From positions 32,299,708-32,363,707 of the forward strand of contig LR990039.1 in assembly GCA_905147135.1 (NCBI GenBank): 64,000 bases of DNA. The letters are read 5' to 3'. Position 1 is the stretch's first letter. Each line of letters begins with the position of its first letter. The notes below the pieces were generated by a model. It made no database searches, had not been told where the DNA came from, and saw only the letters and a program-made list of their open reading frames with translations. This document shows, in pieces, positions 21,309 to 31,335 of this stretch. Position numbers and translations under genes: made by a program. Origin of the DNA: Blastobasis lacticolella. Its lineage: Eukaryota > Arthropoda > Insecta > Lepidoptera > Blastobasidae.

Positions 21309-22648
21309 GCTCGTATAATAATGTGGAGTGGGATTTAATAAGTGAACGACACGGTAAAAGTAAGAAAATTGAACATTTAATTTGTTATCCTGTATTAAAA
21401 TGCTAGAACTATTACATTACAAAAAAATATAATTATAGGGTCAGGAAAACCGTAATGTCATCGAGAGGTACTCGTAAGCCAAAAAAATATTCCTCATTGA
21501 TCCAACACCATGTACGAATTGCGGCGCACCTACTACGATTACGTAGCGCCAAGGAACCGTAGCGCTAACTCAATTAAAATTTCATAGAAAAATGTGTAAA
21601 ATTTAGTTGGAACGCGCCTTAGCATTATACATTGTCATTATTGTAAAAACCTCTACAATCTATAATAAAAAGATAAAAAATCCCTAAGACAGCTATGCTT
21701 AATACCTAAGTCAAAATGATCGGATATGGATCATGGCACCGATCTTAGGTAGTTTCACTACGGTACTACAATAGTTGCAGTGGATACTCCATCTTTCTGG
21801 CCTCAAAGAAGTCTGGGAGTCTGAGCCAGGGTTACGATCAGTTGCACGGTGCACCCCAGCTTCATGGCCTGCCTAGGTATACCATATTTGACGGACCGAC
21901 GATCCTGTATCACCCAGTCCGTCGTAGGTCTCTAGACGGGAAACGCGTAGGTATACGACCACATATTCTCCCGCTGTGGAGGGTGACGCAGTGTCTTAAT
22001 ACTGACGGACGCGACACATAGGTGTCGAGTGTCGGCGGTGTCAAACACGACCAGTGGTGTAATTCTATGGAATTGGTCTATACGAGTTGTATAGACTATA
22101 CATACCTACATCATATTCGTTTCGTTTTAATGTAACTTTTGTCGTTTCGCTACGTTTTGGTTAGCCATTTTTTATTGACAATTTAGAGAATCTATTAACT
22201 GTGAATGTTAAACAAATTTACGCTTAAGCCTACTCGTAATATGAATGATATTTTGTTTTGCGGCTGATTGAAAGTATCTCACTAACAATATGACGGCGCT
22301 GTAAGGTATTTTCATTCATCAGAAGTACTCACGTCACGGCAACGCGCGGTGCGGCGCCGGACAGCTCCACTGAATGTGTATCGCAATCTTTAAAAAAAGA
22401 ATACCTACTTGTATGTTTCTTAGTTGTTACATAAGTACCGATTTTTTATAAAAGTGCTAAGCTAAAGCGCTAAAGTAAATATTCACAGTTCAGGTCTATG
22501 CATAAGTATACCAAATTGCCCAATTACTTATGAGTGAACAATTTTAATGTAGATATTTAGTTTCAATTAAACACTAGTTTAACAACTTGCTTTGCTTCCT
22601 ACAGAACTTCTAACAATGCAGAATTTGTTTATTCCAAAATCCAAATTT
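21309..22648. other. Intergenic, 3' side of the 22649-24394 gene
   Basis: No gene is supported. 22329-22366 on the minus strand is a GC-rich stretch between an AG and a GTGAGT and could be read as a very short exon, but nothing adjoins it. Confidence 0.35.
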
Positions 22649-24394
22649 TCAGTAAGCCCTATAATAGTTCGTATAATCGTCGCCGTCGCCACCATGGGCT
22701 GCCTGCCTAGCAATATTTCTGTACATATTTATATCCTTCTCATTGTCATTCCTTACAGCGTACCCGTTGTGGTGTTTGTGGTAGTCATTGTTATGAGTGT
22801 TCCCTTGATTATTGATGGAATTAACGTTATGACCACCGGCTGCTAATGAATGGGATTTCAAGAAAGCTTCTTTACCGGCATTGTGAGCCGATAAACTACC
22901 GCCCTCTACGCCATTCGCATGATGATTCTTGTTGTCGTAGAACTCGTTATCTTCTTGATATTCGTCTTTGTGATAGACTCTCCGGAAACCTTTACGCTTT
23001 TCTCCTTTATCTTGATTCCTTTGAAGCACATAATTTGAATGCTTTTTAGCGTCTTCCGAACCAACCTTATTCACGAATGTATCCAAAAAGTCTTTAACTC
23101 CAACATAATTGTTTGCATCGTTTTTGTATTGAGTATCATGTGCAGATTTATCTTCGTGCTTTTTCTCATAATCATCGAAATGTTTGTCCGATTGGGATCT
23201 TCTATCGTAACCGTGTTCTTTCCCGTTGATGTTATCTACGTTTATAGGTAGTTTGTATTGGTCTGAATGGTGTTTCTTTGTATATAACCCACTGTTACGC
23301 TTTTTTAAACCGTCAATATCATGATTATTGTGATCGTTTTTATATTCGTCACTCCAATGTAATCCTTTAAATGTAAGAGGATCTTCGTCAATCTTCGGGT
23401 TGTAATCAGGAATAATTGATGAATAAAATGGTAGACTCCCATGAAGAGGATTGTTGTAAATATATGGTTCACCAGCAGCATAAGGAAGTTCATTTGGAGT
23501 ATCGTGCTCGCTTTCATGGACCGGGATTATTTTCGAACCTACATCATTAGCATAACGTTTGTCTTTAACCTTATGCGAATCTGGCGTCGTTTTGTATTCG
23601 TAATCATATGGACTGTAGTGATAATAAGGCCAATTATCGTAAGGGCCTCTAAAACTGGTGCGTATGTCGTTATCATCAATGTGATATGAGGACTCGTAAT
23701 TGTACATCGGCATCGTATCTGCAGGAGGGCGATAATGCATTAAGGATTTTAGCCTCTCGTACAGAACGTCATATTTTATTTTTGATGGTAAGTATTTGGA
23801 ATTATAATCAGCGTTTGCTTTTGATATAGCGTAGTCAACAGAATAGTCCGACATCGGTGGTTCCGTATGGGCTAGAGGTGTCATTGGGGTACTGTAGTCG
23901 CTCGATGATAAATCTAATTTGCTAAATGGAGTAGTGTAATCACCCATTGTGGTGCCATCATCGACAGACTCATCAATCTTTTCCCGAGCAAAACGCTTGA
24001 AAGACTTCAGGTCGTCATTACGTACTTCCATTGGTGAGCTATTGTAATCCAACTGCGGGACATCTCCAAGAGATACACTGTTAAATTTTTGTGTAGGAGA
24101 TTTATTACTGGACGAATCACTGTACTTAACGTTGTAACTGTCCCCATAATTGAAAGTCATTGTGTCACTATTCTCCACTGCATTAACGGGGCTAGTACCG
24201 TAACTAGCGTAGTCACTCCCGATCACAGCAATCTCCGCCGGATTTTGATTCACTTTGCTATAAACATATCCCGTTTGCAGAGCTGGTCCGTTCGAGCGTG
24301 TCTTCCTCGAAATCTGCATGTGATATTGTACACTTTTTGTATCAGAATCCACCGCACACGTAAAAAACAAAATTGAAAATATAAAAGCTAACAT
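22649..24394 (-). CDS. Secreted Tyr/Asn/His-rich protein, DUF4779-like (paralogue 3)
   Basis: This is a single-exon gene of 581 residues, the longest of the three paralogues. The open frame reaches 24415 only through a TTG; the first ATG, at 24394, starts a good signal peptide (MLAFIFSILFFTCAVDS). A possible R-K-T-R proprotein site at residues 30-33 precedes the shared motif GYVYSKVNQNPAEIAV (42-57). The large middle part, absent in the paralogues, is rich in Tyr, Ser, Asp and Pro (e.g. GPYDNWPYYHYSPYDYEY). SKIIPVHESE echoes SKVIPVVENE of the gene at 7033. Residues 469-487 are GFRRVYHKDEYQEDNEFYD, the family block, followed by an Asn/His/Gly-rich end. It lacks the Y-x-Q-P-x-A-F-A-A-P motif. 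Tyr richness suggests a cross-linkable matrix protein; this is inference. Confidence 0.86.
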   Translation of the reverse strand: MLAFIFSILFFTCAVDSDTKSVQYHMQISRKTRSNGPALQTGYVYSKVNQNPAEIAVIGSDYASYGTSPVNAVENSDTMTFNYGDSYNVKYSDSSSNKSPTQKFNSVSLGDVPQLDYNSSPMEVRNDDLKSFKRFAREKIDESVDDGTTMGDYTTPFSKLDLSSSDYSTPMTPLAHTEPPMSDYSVDYAISKANADYNSKYLPSKIKYDVLYERLKSLMHYRPPADTMPMYNYESSYHIDDNDIRTSFRGPYDNWPYYHYSPYDYEYKTTPDSHKVKDKRYANDVGSKIIPVHESEHDTPNELPYAAGEPYIYNNPLHGSLPFYSSIIPDYNPKIDEDPLTFKGLHWSDEYKNDHNNHDIDGLKKRNSGLYTKKHHSDQYKLPINVDNINGKEHGYDRRSQSDKHFDDYEKKHEDKSAHDTQYKNDANNYVGVKDFLDTFVNKVGSEDAKKHSNYVLQRNQDKGEKRKGFRRVYHKDEYQEDNEFYDNKNHHANGVEGGSLSAHNAGKEAFLKSHSLAAGGHNVNSINNQGNTHNNDYHKHHNGYAVRNDNEKDINMYRNIARQAAHGGDGDDYTNYYRAY

Positions 24395-24457
24395 TGTCAC
24401 GAACTGTGTTTCCAAGATTGAGCACAGACTAAAACTGGAAACGCGTTCCTAATCTTG

Positions 24458-24466
24458 TTTATATTA
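24458..24466 (-). promoter_or_regulatory. TATA-like box of the 22649-24394 gene
   Basis: Reads AATATAAAC on the minus strand, about 64-72 bases upstream of the ATG at 24394, in line with the other paralogues. Confidence 0.45.
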
Positions 24467-24759
24467 ATAGTATATTATTTCCCACAGCGGATATTGTTTC
24501 GTGGACAATAGACGCTGGAACAGATCGGACAGTCAGACGGTCATTGTGAAATATCCGGCATGTGTACAAAGACTGAGTAGGTAAACATAAATAGGTGACC
24601 CAGTGATTGATTTTATGCGAATATTGTAGTAGATAGTTAGGTACCTAATAATTCACCTGTCTTGATATTTAGAAACCTGTTTAGTTCATTTAGGACCTAA
24701 ATAGTGTAGATCGATTTCCTACTCCTACTGTAATAAATAATCATCTTGTTGTTAATGTC

Positions 24760-24990
24760 ACGGCTGTGTTCTCGTGCTATATGCTTAGGGTCCACCACGA
24801 CCATGATCCAGGATTTGGCAGATCAGCGACTGCCATCTGACCTGCACAACTCTGTTAATCTGGCCAGATTGGATCATGGTTACACATGCAGTCGCCTGAA
24901 TGTGCAGATTTCATCACGATGTTTTACCTTACCGTAAGAGCATTGGTTAGTGTTCAACTAATGTACATTACTCAGAAAAGAGTCTTCTAT
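24760..24990 (-). mobile_element. SINE fragment (main family)
   Basis: Contains gaccatgatccaggatttgg, gccagattggatcatggtta, agtcgcctgaatgtgcagat and taccgtaagagcattggtta. The tRNA-like head beyond 24990 is lost. Confidence 0.75.
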
Positions 24991-25604
24991 TCCATACAGA
25001 AACGACGAGCTATTTAGCCACGTAACTAGGTAACCTAGAGCTTTCATATAATTTCCTCACTGCAAAATGACTAGGTTCCAAACATTTTCTGATTAGCTAC
25101 CTGTACAAACTTAGAAAAATTATAACGCCCAGTAATTGGTCACAGCTCTATAACTGTACATAATAAACGACCTTGAGCCGCAGACTAGGGCGACCGACGC
25201 CGCGTTGTTTTCATGTTTCGTAAAACCTGTCATTGTAGATTGTCGGCTCGTTCGAATGCAGGTGCGCCTGCGCGCCCTATTGTACTGATTCGACAATTAT
25301 ACATTGACGGTTTTTCACGGACATGTAGGTAACTAGGTTGCTGGCTACAGCTTGTGCCTTCGCGTTATCTTCAATTTATGCCCTTGTTTTCTGTCTTTCA
25401 ACACCATCAGTTTCGTTCGGCTGTACAAAGTTGGATGTTACTAGGCACTTATGGGAAGCAGTTAGCGGTATCTTGTCTAGCCTTCGAATTTCTGTTTAGG
25501 GTTCGGGTACGGACATGTGTACCTAAACAACAATTTTAATTCTTTAACCGTACTTTTAATTAAAGCAATAGAATACTGGTACCTATATCATTATTATTAT
25601 TATT
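24991..25604. other. Intergenic, nothing recognised
   Basis: A patch around 25180-25310 is richer in CpG than its surroundings, but I see no splice-flanked coding frame or promoter motif there. Confidence 0.3.
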
Positions 25605-25690
25605 TTAATTAGACCAGCCAGGCACTTGACCGCCATCCACCTGGTGGTAAGTGACGATGCGGCCGATGGTAGAGCATGCCTGTCTGCCAT
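25605..25690 (-). mobile_element. LINE 3' tail fragment (family of 54050-55325)
   Basis: The plus strand reads ggcacttgaccgccatccac and gtggtaagtgacgatgcggc then agcatgcctgtct, the same 3' end as the large LINE at 54,090-54,170. Confidence 0.65.
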
Positions 25691-25894
25691 AATAAAATAC
25701 ATCAACGACGGAGTCGCTCGAGTTGAACTGTTTTGTATGAAAGTTAATATTTACAAAATACATGTTGTTGTAAGATTGGCAGTTGTCATCCGAAACTAAA
25801 GGGTTGTTCATTAAGAGCGAGTAATTTTTTTTATAATTAAGAGACTTATAAATTTGTTAACGAAACGATTTTTATTTCATATGAAAGTACAATC

Positions 25895-26150
25895 GATGCT
25901 ATTATTTATGGAATACGACGTTGTTTCAATGTCCGCTGCGGAGGCGCCGGCACGAGTGAATACGCTGGACCCAATTTTCCATAACTCGAACACACAAATC
26001 GGCCGAAATTCCAGGAGTTGAGCGTCCGATGTTGGCCTGCAGCTCTTCTTACGTTGCTGGCTTGTTGGCATAGACCATTGGTTTCATGTAACCCCAAAGA
26101 CATAAGTCTAAAGGGGTAAAATCACAAGGACGAAGCGGTCACGAACGAAA
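25895..26150 (-). pseudogene. C-terminal remnant of a mariner-like DDE transposase
   Basis: On the minus strand one frame reads CDFTPLDLCLWGYMKPMVYA, then after a stop ELQANIGRSTPGIS, then VRVMENWVQRIHSCRRLRSG and VVFHK. This is the C-terminal end of insect mariner-type transposases (D-F-x-P-L-D-x-x-L-W-G-Y-x-K ... V-Y ... R-V ... N-x-x-x-R ... C ... G-G-H). At least two in-frame stops (after A-T and after G-H) make it dead. The catalytic core is missing. Confidence 0.65.
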
Positions 26151-26174
26151 AGTACACACAATCAAATCATCCTA

Positions 26175-26483
26175 GGTTTGAATATACCTACAATTCGTCA
26201 AGCCTGATGATAGTTCTAATTGGTTAAGCGAGTTTTTACTGACCTTTTAGTTTTAAATTCGTCAAACAATATTTTTGTTTCTATTCGTGGTCAAGCCAGT
26301 AAATATTTCCCATTTGCCAAAGCATTACCTTTTTTTAATTGGGCAAGCCTGTATTAGGCAAGTGGACAATAAGTTGTAACTCTACATATTCTCTTCAAAA
26401 AGTTATATGTGGTCAAGTGCCCAATTTACTGTTTGATAAAACATCTTCTTAATCTATCATCAGGCTTGACGAATTCTAAACCT
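26175..26483. mobile_element. MITE with 22-bp perfect inverted ends
   Basis: 26192-26213 (attcgtcaagcctgatgata core) and 26454-26475 are perfect inverted copies. Outside them aggttt and aaacct extend the symmetry apart from a 12-base insertion on the left. The AT-rich interior contains further gtcaag/gggcaag motifs and has no open frame. Confidence 0.7.
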
Positions 26484-26749
26484 GAAAAACACGATATAAG
26501 TAAATGAGAGTTGAAGCTTTTTCAATCATATCTCTCACAGAACTGGATTAGATACCATTAATATTTCCTTATCTTATTAATTGAAGCTAATGCTAAAAAA
26601 TTACTAAAGTAGGTCATCGGCGTGGGCGCTGAGCCTTACTGTGCAGTCTTATCTAACCCCAGCTGGTGCTGCTGGTCCGGGCAGCGGGTCCGCATTAACC
26701 GACGGTGTTCAACTGACACTGGGACTCTGGCCCCTGCGGGACACGGGAC

Positions 26750-26950
26750 CTAAAGACAATGTGGATATTTAAGAAGCTAAGACATTTTGCAGACTTTAAA
26801 TTGCTTCGAACAGTTTATTATGCTTTAGTCCAGTCGATACTAGGGTATTGACATTTATGATAAATTTAGAGAGCATTACGATCGCTTCTAAAGGTCCTTC
26901 AGTCCGTATAGGTTCCGTACAAAGTGACAGTATGAAAAAGTTGATATAAT
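26750..26950 (+). mobile_element. Degenerate jockey-like reverse-transcriptase fragment
   Basis: The plus strand reads KKLRHFADFKLLRTVYYALV then QSILGY before a stop. It resembles the post-catalytic region of jockey-group LINEs (L-R-x-x-x-D-x-x-x-L-x-x-V-Y-x-A-L-x-x-S-x-L-x-Y). Both ends are lost. Confidence 0.55.
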
Positions 26951-27124
26951 GACTGTCTGACAGTTATACATTCTACTATTAGTCAGTATTCTGGAAGCAG
27001 CATACTCTAACCTCGTTTGATAAAAACAGTTATGCTAAGAACCGAACAATATGCGATGTCTGTCCCTGTCGCCATCTCGTGTGTACTTGTGAAATTAGTG
27101 AATTAAATGTGGTAAGTTGGTGGT

Positions 27125-27250
27125 AAGTAAAAACTCTTTATTGTGCACATATTACAAGACAATATACAAGAATCAGCGTAATATACATGCGCGCAAAGGC
27201 GGCCTGATCGCTTTAAGCGATGTATTCCAGACAACATTTGGGAGGAGATA
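27125..27250 (-). mobile_element. LINE 3' tail (family of 3455-3602)
   Basis: aaaggcggcctgatcgcttt and aaactctttattgtgcacat mark a minus-oriented tail copy. Confidence 0.6.
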
Positions 27251-27323
27251 AGGTTTCATATGAACTAGTAAGTAGTGCCGTATTAATATGACTTAATTAT
27301 TATGTATTAATATAGTACTTATA

Positions 27324-27609
27324 CAGGATGGCCGAATAATTGGTCTAAAAAAAATTTGTTTCCTCGTGTCGCGGGGTATCTGAATCACCCACCCCCATAT
27401 ATGTTATCCGATTGTTCATAGTTTTCGAGTAATGCATTTTTTTCAGAATTATTCAGAATTTTCGACCTGACTAACTTAAAAAATTTCTAAAAAAGAAGTA
27501 GAAGATTTTTTCGTATGTTTGTTTTGCGACTGAATTTTCATGAGTTGTACTTTTATAACATAAAAATTTTCCGTCTAAATTTTTTAGACTTCTATATTTC
27601 GGCCACCTG
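27324..27609. mobile_element. MITE with caggatggccgaa-type inverted ends
   Basis: The left end caggatggccgaataattgg...tctaaaaaaaat pairs with the right end attttttagactt...atatttcggccacctg in inverted orientation, with a few mismatches and one small indel. About 286 bp, AT-rich, no open frame. Confidence 0.6.
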
Positions 27610-27689
27610 AGTGTTTATTTTATTCATGTATACCTATTAGTATGTATAGAATATTACGTATGTATGTATTTAGAGTATTTAATTTTTGT

Positions 27690-27965
27690 GCATGTCGTAT
27701 CTGCGTATATTTATCATATCTCTCTTTTTGTACCCCTGCTGGCAGAGATTTTTTTTTAGAGATGCTTGTTGTCTAATTTGTACTATCTCTACAAGATATA
27801 TTTCTTTTTAATGCGTACGACTCGTTCCCTGCGAGTGTATTCTCTGATCAATATAATCTGGATGCCTTCAAGGTTAGAGGCTTCCAAGACGGGCATGCTC
27901 CATCTCCGGCCGCAGCGGCACTTACCAACAGGTGAGATGGCGGTCAAATGCCTTCTTGTATAATA
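27690..27965 (+). mobile_element. Two adjoining LINE 3' fragments
   Basis: 27690-27790 matches the LINE tail at 8985-9125. 27805-27965 (plus) is the 3' end of the LINE family at 54050-55325: it keeps the coding tail SLINIIWMPSR in one frame, or D-Q-Y-N-L-D-A-F-K in the original frame, then cttaccaacaggtgagatgg and cggtcaaatgccttcttgta. Confidence 0.6.
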
Positions 27966-28158
27966 TAAAAAAAAGCAGTGTTAAACAAGCTTCCCGCAGT
28001 CTGTCCGTATGTGTATCTATAATAGAGAAAAATGTTATTTACAGAAGCAAAGAGTACATACCCAGTTACAATTCGAGACAAAATGTCACACATCTCTATA
28101 ACACACACCCTATTGCAAATGCAGGGACGGAACAAGGAAACCCATCCGCTGATAAGTT

Positions 28159-29015
28159 ATATTTTGCTACGAACACTCGTAACAAACATAAACAAATGTA
28201 ACTTGTATATATTGGGTATATTTCGCTATATAACTTGGGTATATTTCGCTCCGGACGATTTCGTCATTTTTTTAAACTTATGTGAGGTGTCTAGTGAATC
28301 ACACCCACGCCCTGATACCTACCACCGTCTTCTAAAACTCTCGATCATTAGCGTATCTAGAACTATTTTCCAGGGGGGCCTGGCACCTGAGGTGGCCGTT
28401 GAATCCCGAGTCAATCGCCAATTACAGCCCCCCTTTCTTACGCCTATGCTCTCGATCCTACATACCGGAAATCGGCAGTGCTTGCTTTTGCAAAAAGGAG
28501 GGTTTTGATGATTTTGACCGGAATAAATGTTTGTTGCCTTATAACTTCTAAACTAAGTAGGTACCTACTTACTTATCGTTAGAAGTATCTACATCATTTA
28601 CAGGTTGGTCTATGTGACATCACAATAAATTGAATATGATGCCTTCAAGAGAACATATATTGAAAAAAAAATGCAAAAAAGATACATTAATATATTAAAC
28701 AGGCAGCATATTCTTTATTTTTTGTACAAATTCATATAATGATGGTGCACCAGGACAGAAGGGACTTGCATCTACTTATTATCTTGTTCTTCAAAATGTT
28801 TACAACGGAGCACTTCCAATTTGCAACCCAGACATCATCATGTCTGGTCTTTAGGAAATCTAGAAAAACAAATAAATGTAAAACACGTAAAATTGTTTCA
28901 AAAATGTCTGAACATTTAAAATGTCATTAACATTTTTGATATGAAACCCTAATTAATACATATAAAATTGGGGACCGCTATTTACAAGATTTGAGTATTA
29001 AAATTCTATATACTT
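28159..29015 (+). repeat. Duplicated segment, copy 2
   Basis: Collinear with 18143-18925. This copy carries an extra stretch at about 28345-28445 (including ccaggggggcctggcacctg) and a 22-bp tandem duplication (ttgggtatatttcgct) at 28210-28247. Near its left end a piece matching 18178-18208 is inverted relative to copy 1 (ctccggacgatttcgtc here, gacgaagtcgtccggag there). An open frame of 63 codons at 28739-28930 has no match in copy 1, where it is broken, so I do not call it a gene. Confidence 0.75.
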
Positions 29016-29025
29016 AATTATAATA

Positions 29026-29725
29026 GGACCACGCTTAGTCCGAATCAACTGACAGTGGTAGAAAATATAAAATGTGTATATGGCAATATCTATTGGATAA
29101 TCTGTCCTTGTCAGTCATTGTCCATTATTATTTAGGCGATCCGCACACTGGAACGCAGCACCGTACAGTTGTGCGTGACGTGCGTTAGTGCGTGACATAA
29201 AGTTATTTGAGCGGTCATCGGTTTCTATGGAAATTACTCATAGTCGAACACACCGAAAACGCACCCACGCGTGTTCGTGCGGATCCGTCGTTTTTTTTCT
29301 TTGACACATTTGACACGGGCTGCGGCTCAGATAAGTTTTTGGCGCTGTACTTTCCACATAAAAAGGCGTCAAATAGGCCGCTGCTGTGAAGTGAGGTCTC
29401 CAGGATTGTCAAATAGGTATTCTGTGACTCAGTTCTCTAATTATTTTTCGCCTAAATAATATAATTTTATGAAAAGATAGAAGAATTTGAAGAATTCCTA
29501 AATTATTTATTGTATATAAAACAATATAAAAATTACACATATTTCCAAATTTCGCCAGAATGAATGCTACGCTCCAATGTGCCAATCGCCTCAACAATAT
29601 TTTTCAAAGCAGTCAAATTCTTTGTTATGACTTTTATGAATGACGTTCTATGACGGATAAAAGACACGGCATTAGTTGCCATACAGAGATTTTTTTTTTA
29701 AAGCGATTCGGACTTAGCGTGGTCC
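29026..29725. mobile_element. 700-bp MITE with 21-bp perfect inverted ends and TA target site
   Basis: 29026-29046 begins ggaccacgcttagtccgaa and 29705-29725 is its perfect inverted copy. Both are flanked by TA (29024-29025, 29726-29727), as expected for Tc1/mariner-type mobilisation. The interior holds no transposase frame, only short frames on both strands. It begins 10 bases after the end of the duplicated segment, copy 2. Confidence 0.82.
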
Positions 29726-29727
29726 TA

Positions 29728-30925
29728 CTATAATACTAAATGCGACCCTGTTAGCATCAAAATATTTTCGTACCTATTAAACACCGATATATTGCTCAAT
29801 TTGCCAATATTTTAAATCTATCTTTAATTGTATGTTGTTTTAAGGTAAAGCATTTTAATTATTTCAAATTCACACTATTAAGATGCAAATCTTTGTCACA
29901 ATTTCTAAAATTGATTCCCGATCGCCGCGACCACAAATGAAATTACTTACCGATGAAGAGATAATCCAGGTGTATTTCCATACTTTGCGCTTTTACATTA
30001 ATGTGCGCTAAATTACACCGTCGTTTAAATGGTTTGATTTAAATTTTATTAGGAAATTATAAAATTTACACCGATGTTTGAAAAGAAACTCGAGGAGCGT
30101 GAGCAACATGTCGAACGTTCAAAACATTGAGCGCGTCATTTTCCAATAACTTATTCCAATAGATGAGAAAACGGGATAGCAAGATTCATAATTATTGTAG
30201 AGGGAGCGAATAGGGAATATTTGTGATTTGTGTATAGTCTGTTATGTCTGTGTACCATTGATTTATTACGCTGTGTACGCTTAGATCTTTTAAACTACCA
30301 TAGCCTCCTTCAGAAAGATGAAGGAGGCTATGAAACTACGCAACGGATTTGAAGTCGGTTTTTACAATATATGTATAGTGATTCAAGAGGAAAGTTTATA
30401 AGTAGGTAAGACAAAAGGTTAGGTTGGGGTAAAGTTCATGAATATATATAGCTTATACATAAGTACTTAGAGTTAATGTATTCACCAATATTTGTGTCAA
30501 TAATCCTGCACCGCCCTGTAATTTCTCATACTATCAACTCTCCGGTTGACGGGTAGTGAAAGCTATGAAGCTTTAAGTCCGCCATTGTACGTAACAGTGC
30601 ATGAAGTTTAAATAAATAAATAAATAAAGTAGGTGTACGCGAACGAAGTCGTGCTGGTTCCACTAGTTTATAATATAGTTTAGATTATAATGGAACTGGA
30701 ACCGCAGATGGGGGCGGAAGTATTTTGTTTTATTGTTTTATGTCATGTGGCAGGTAAACGGGCCACCTGAAATAGGTACCTCTTGACCTTGTTCAAGCGT
30801 AATGTGTTCATAGAAATAATGTGTAAACACTGTAAGTAAACAGTGTGTGTTTTATTAATCGGTGATGAGATTCTTGTATAACAAATATTTGACTGGATGA
30901 GTAGGCAATAGAGGCGAATCTCGTC
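29728..30925. other. Intergenic with a short perfect hairpin
   Basis: 30299-30312 and 30319-30332 are perfect 14-bp inverted arms (catagcctccttca / tgaaggaggctatg) around a 6-base loop. 30330-30400 (acgcaacggatttg ... gattcaagaggaaag) matches 50,630-50,690. 30735-30775 is a scrap of the retroelement tail at 10072. 30608-30628 is an AAATA microsatellite. Confidence 0.45.
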
Positions 30926-30929
30926 GAGT

Positions 30930-31335
30930 CACAATGCTTGTCAAGGTATCTGATGATATGCGTTTTGCTATGTCAAATCAAAAACTTACTGTTCTTGCGT
31001 AACGCTTTTAATAATGTAGACTTTGACATTCTTCTTGCAATGTTGCGATCATTGCATGTATCAGACACTGTGGTTGAGAGGTTCAGCAACTACCTATTCG
31101 TGGTAATGATAAAGTCTCCCACTTTGCTAATAGTTCTGCAGGTGTGCCCCAGGGCGGTGTACTATGTTTTCTTCTCTTTTCCATTTTCATTAAATTCCTT
31201 ACCTCTCTCTTTTCTTGTAGTTACCACCTCTATGCTGACGAACTACAAAACAGCCAAGCTTCTGCTGGTAATACGGACTTATACGGCTATTGCCGCGATC
31301 GACAAGGATCGAAATGTCTAGTGGGCCCGGCGTGA
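30930..31335 (+). pseudogene. Degenerate reverse-transcriptase core fragment (jockey-like)
   Basis: The plus strand keeps NAFNNVDFDILLAMLRSLHV then, in a shifted frame, CPRAVYYVF / PQGGVLCFLLFSIF and YHLYADELQ. These correspond to the D-x-S-x-A-F-D-x-V-D, P-Q-G and Y-A-D-D blocks of LINE reverse transcriptases. Y-A-D-D is changed to Y-A-D-E and the frame is broken, so it is inactive. Confidence 0.65.

Noticed and set aside
22329..22366. Possible micro-exon on the minus strand
   Set aside because: An AG before and GTGAGT after make it exon-like, but it is only 36-38 bases, joins nothing recognisable, and the nearby gene is complete in one exon.
28739..28930. 63-codon open frame in the duplicated segment
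   Set aside because: The matching stretch at 18,615-18,800 has substitutions and indels that break the frame, so there is no sign of selection on it.
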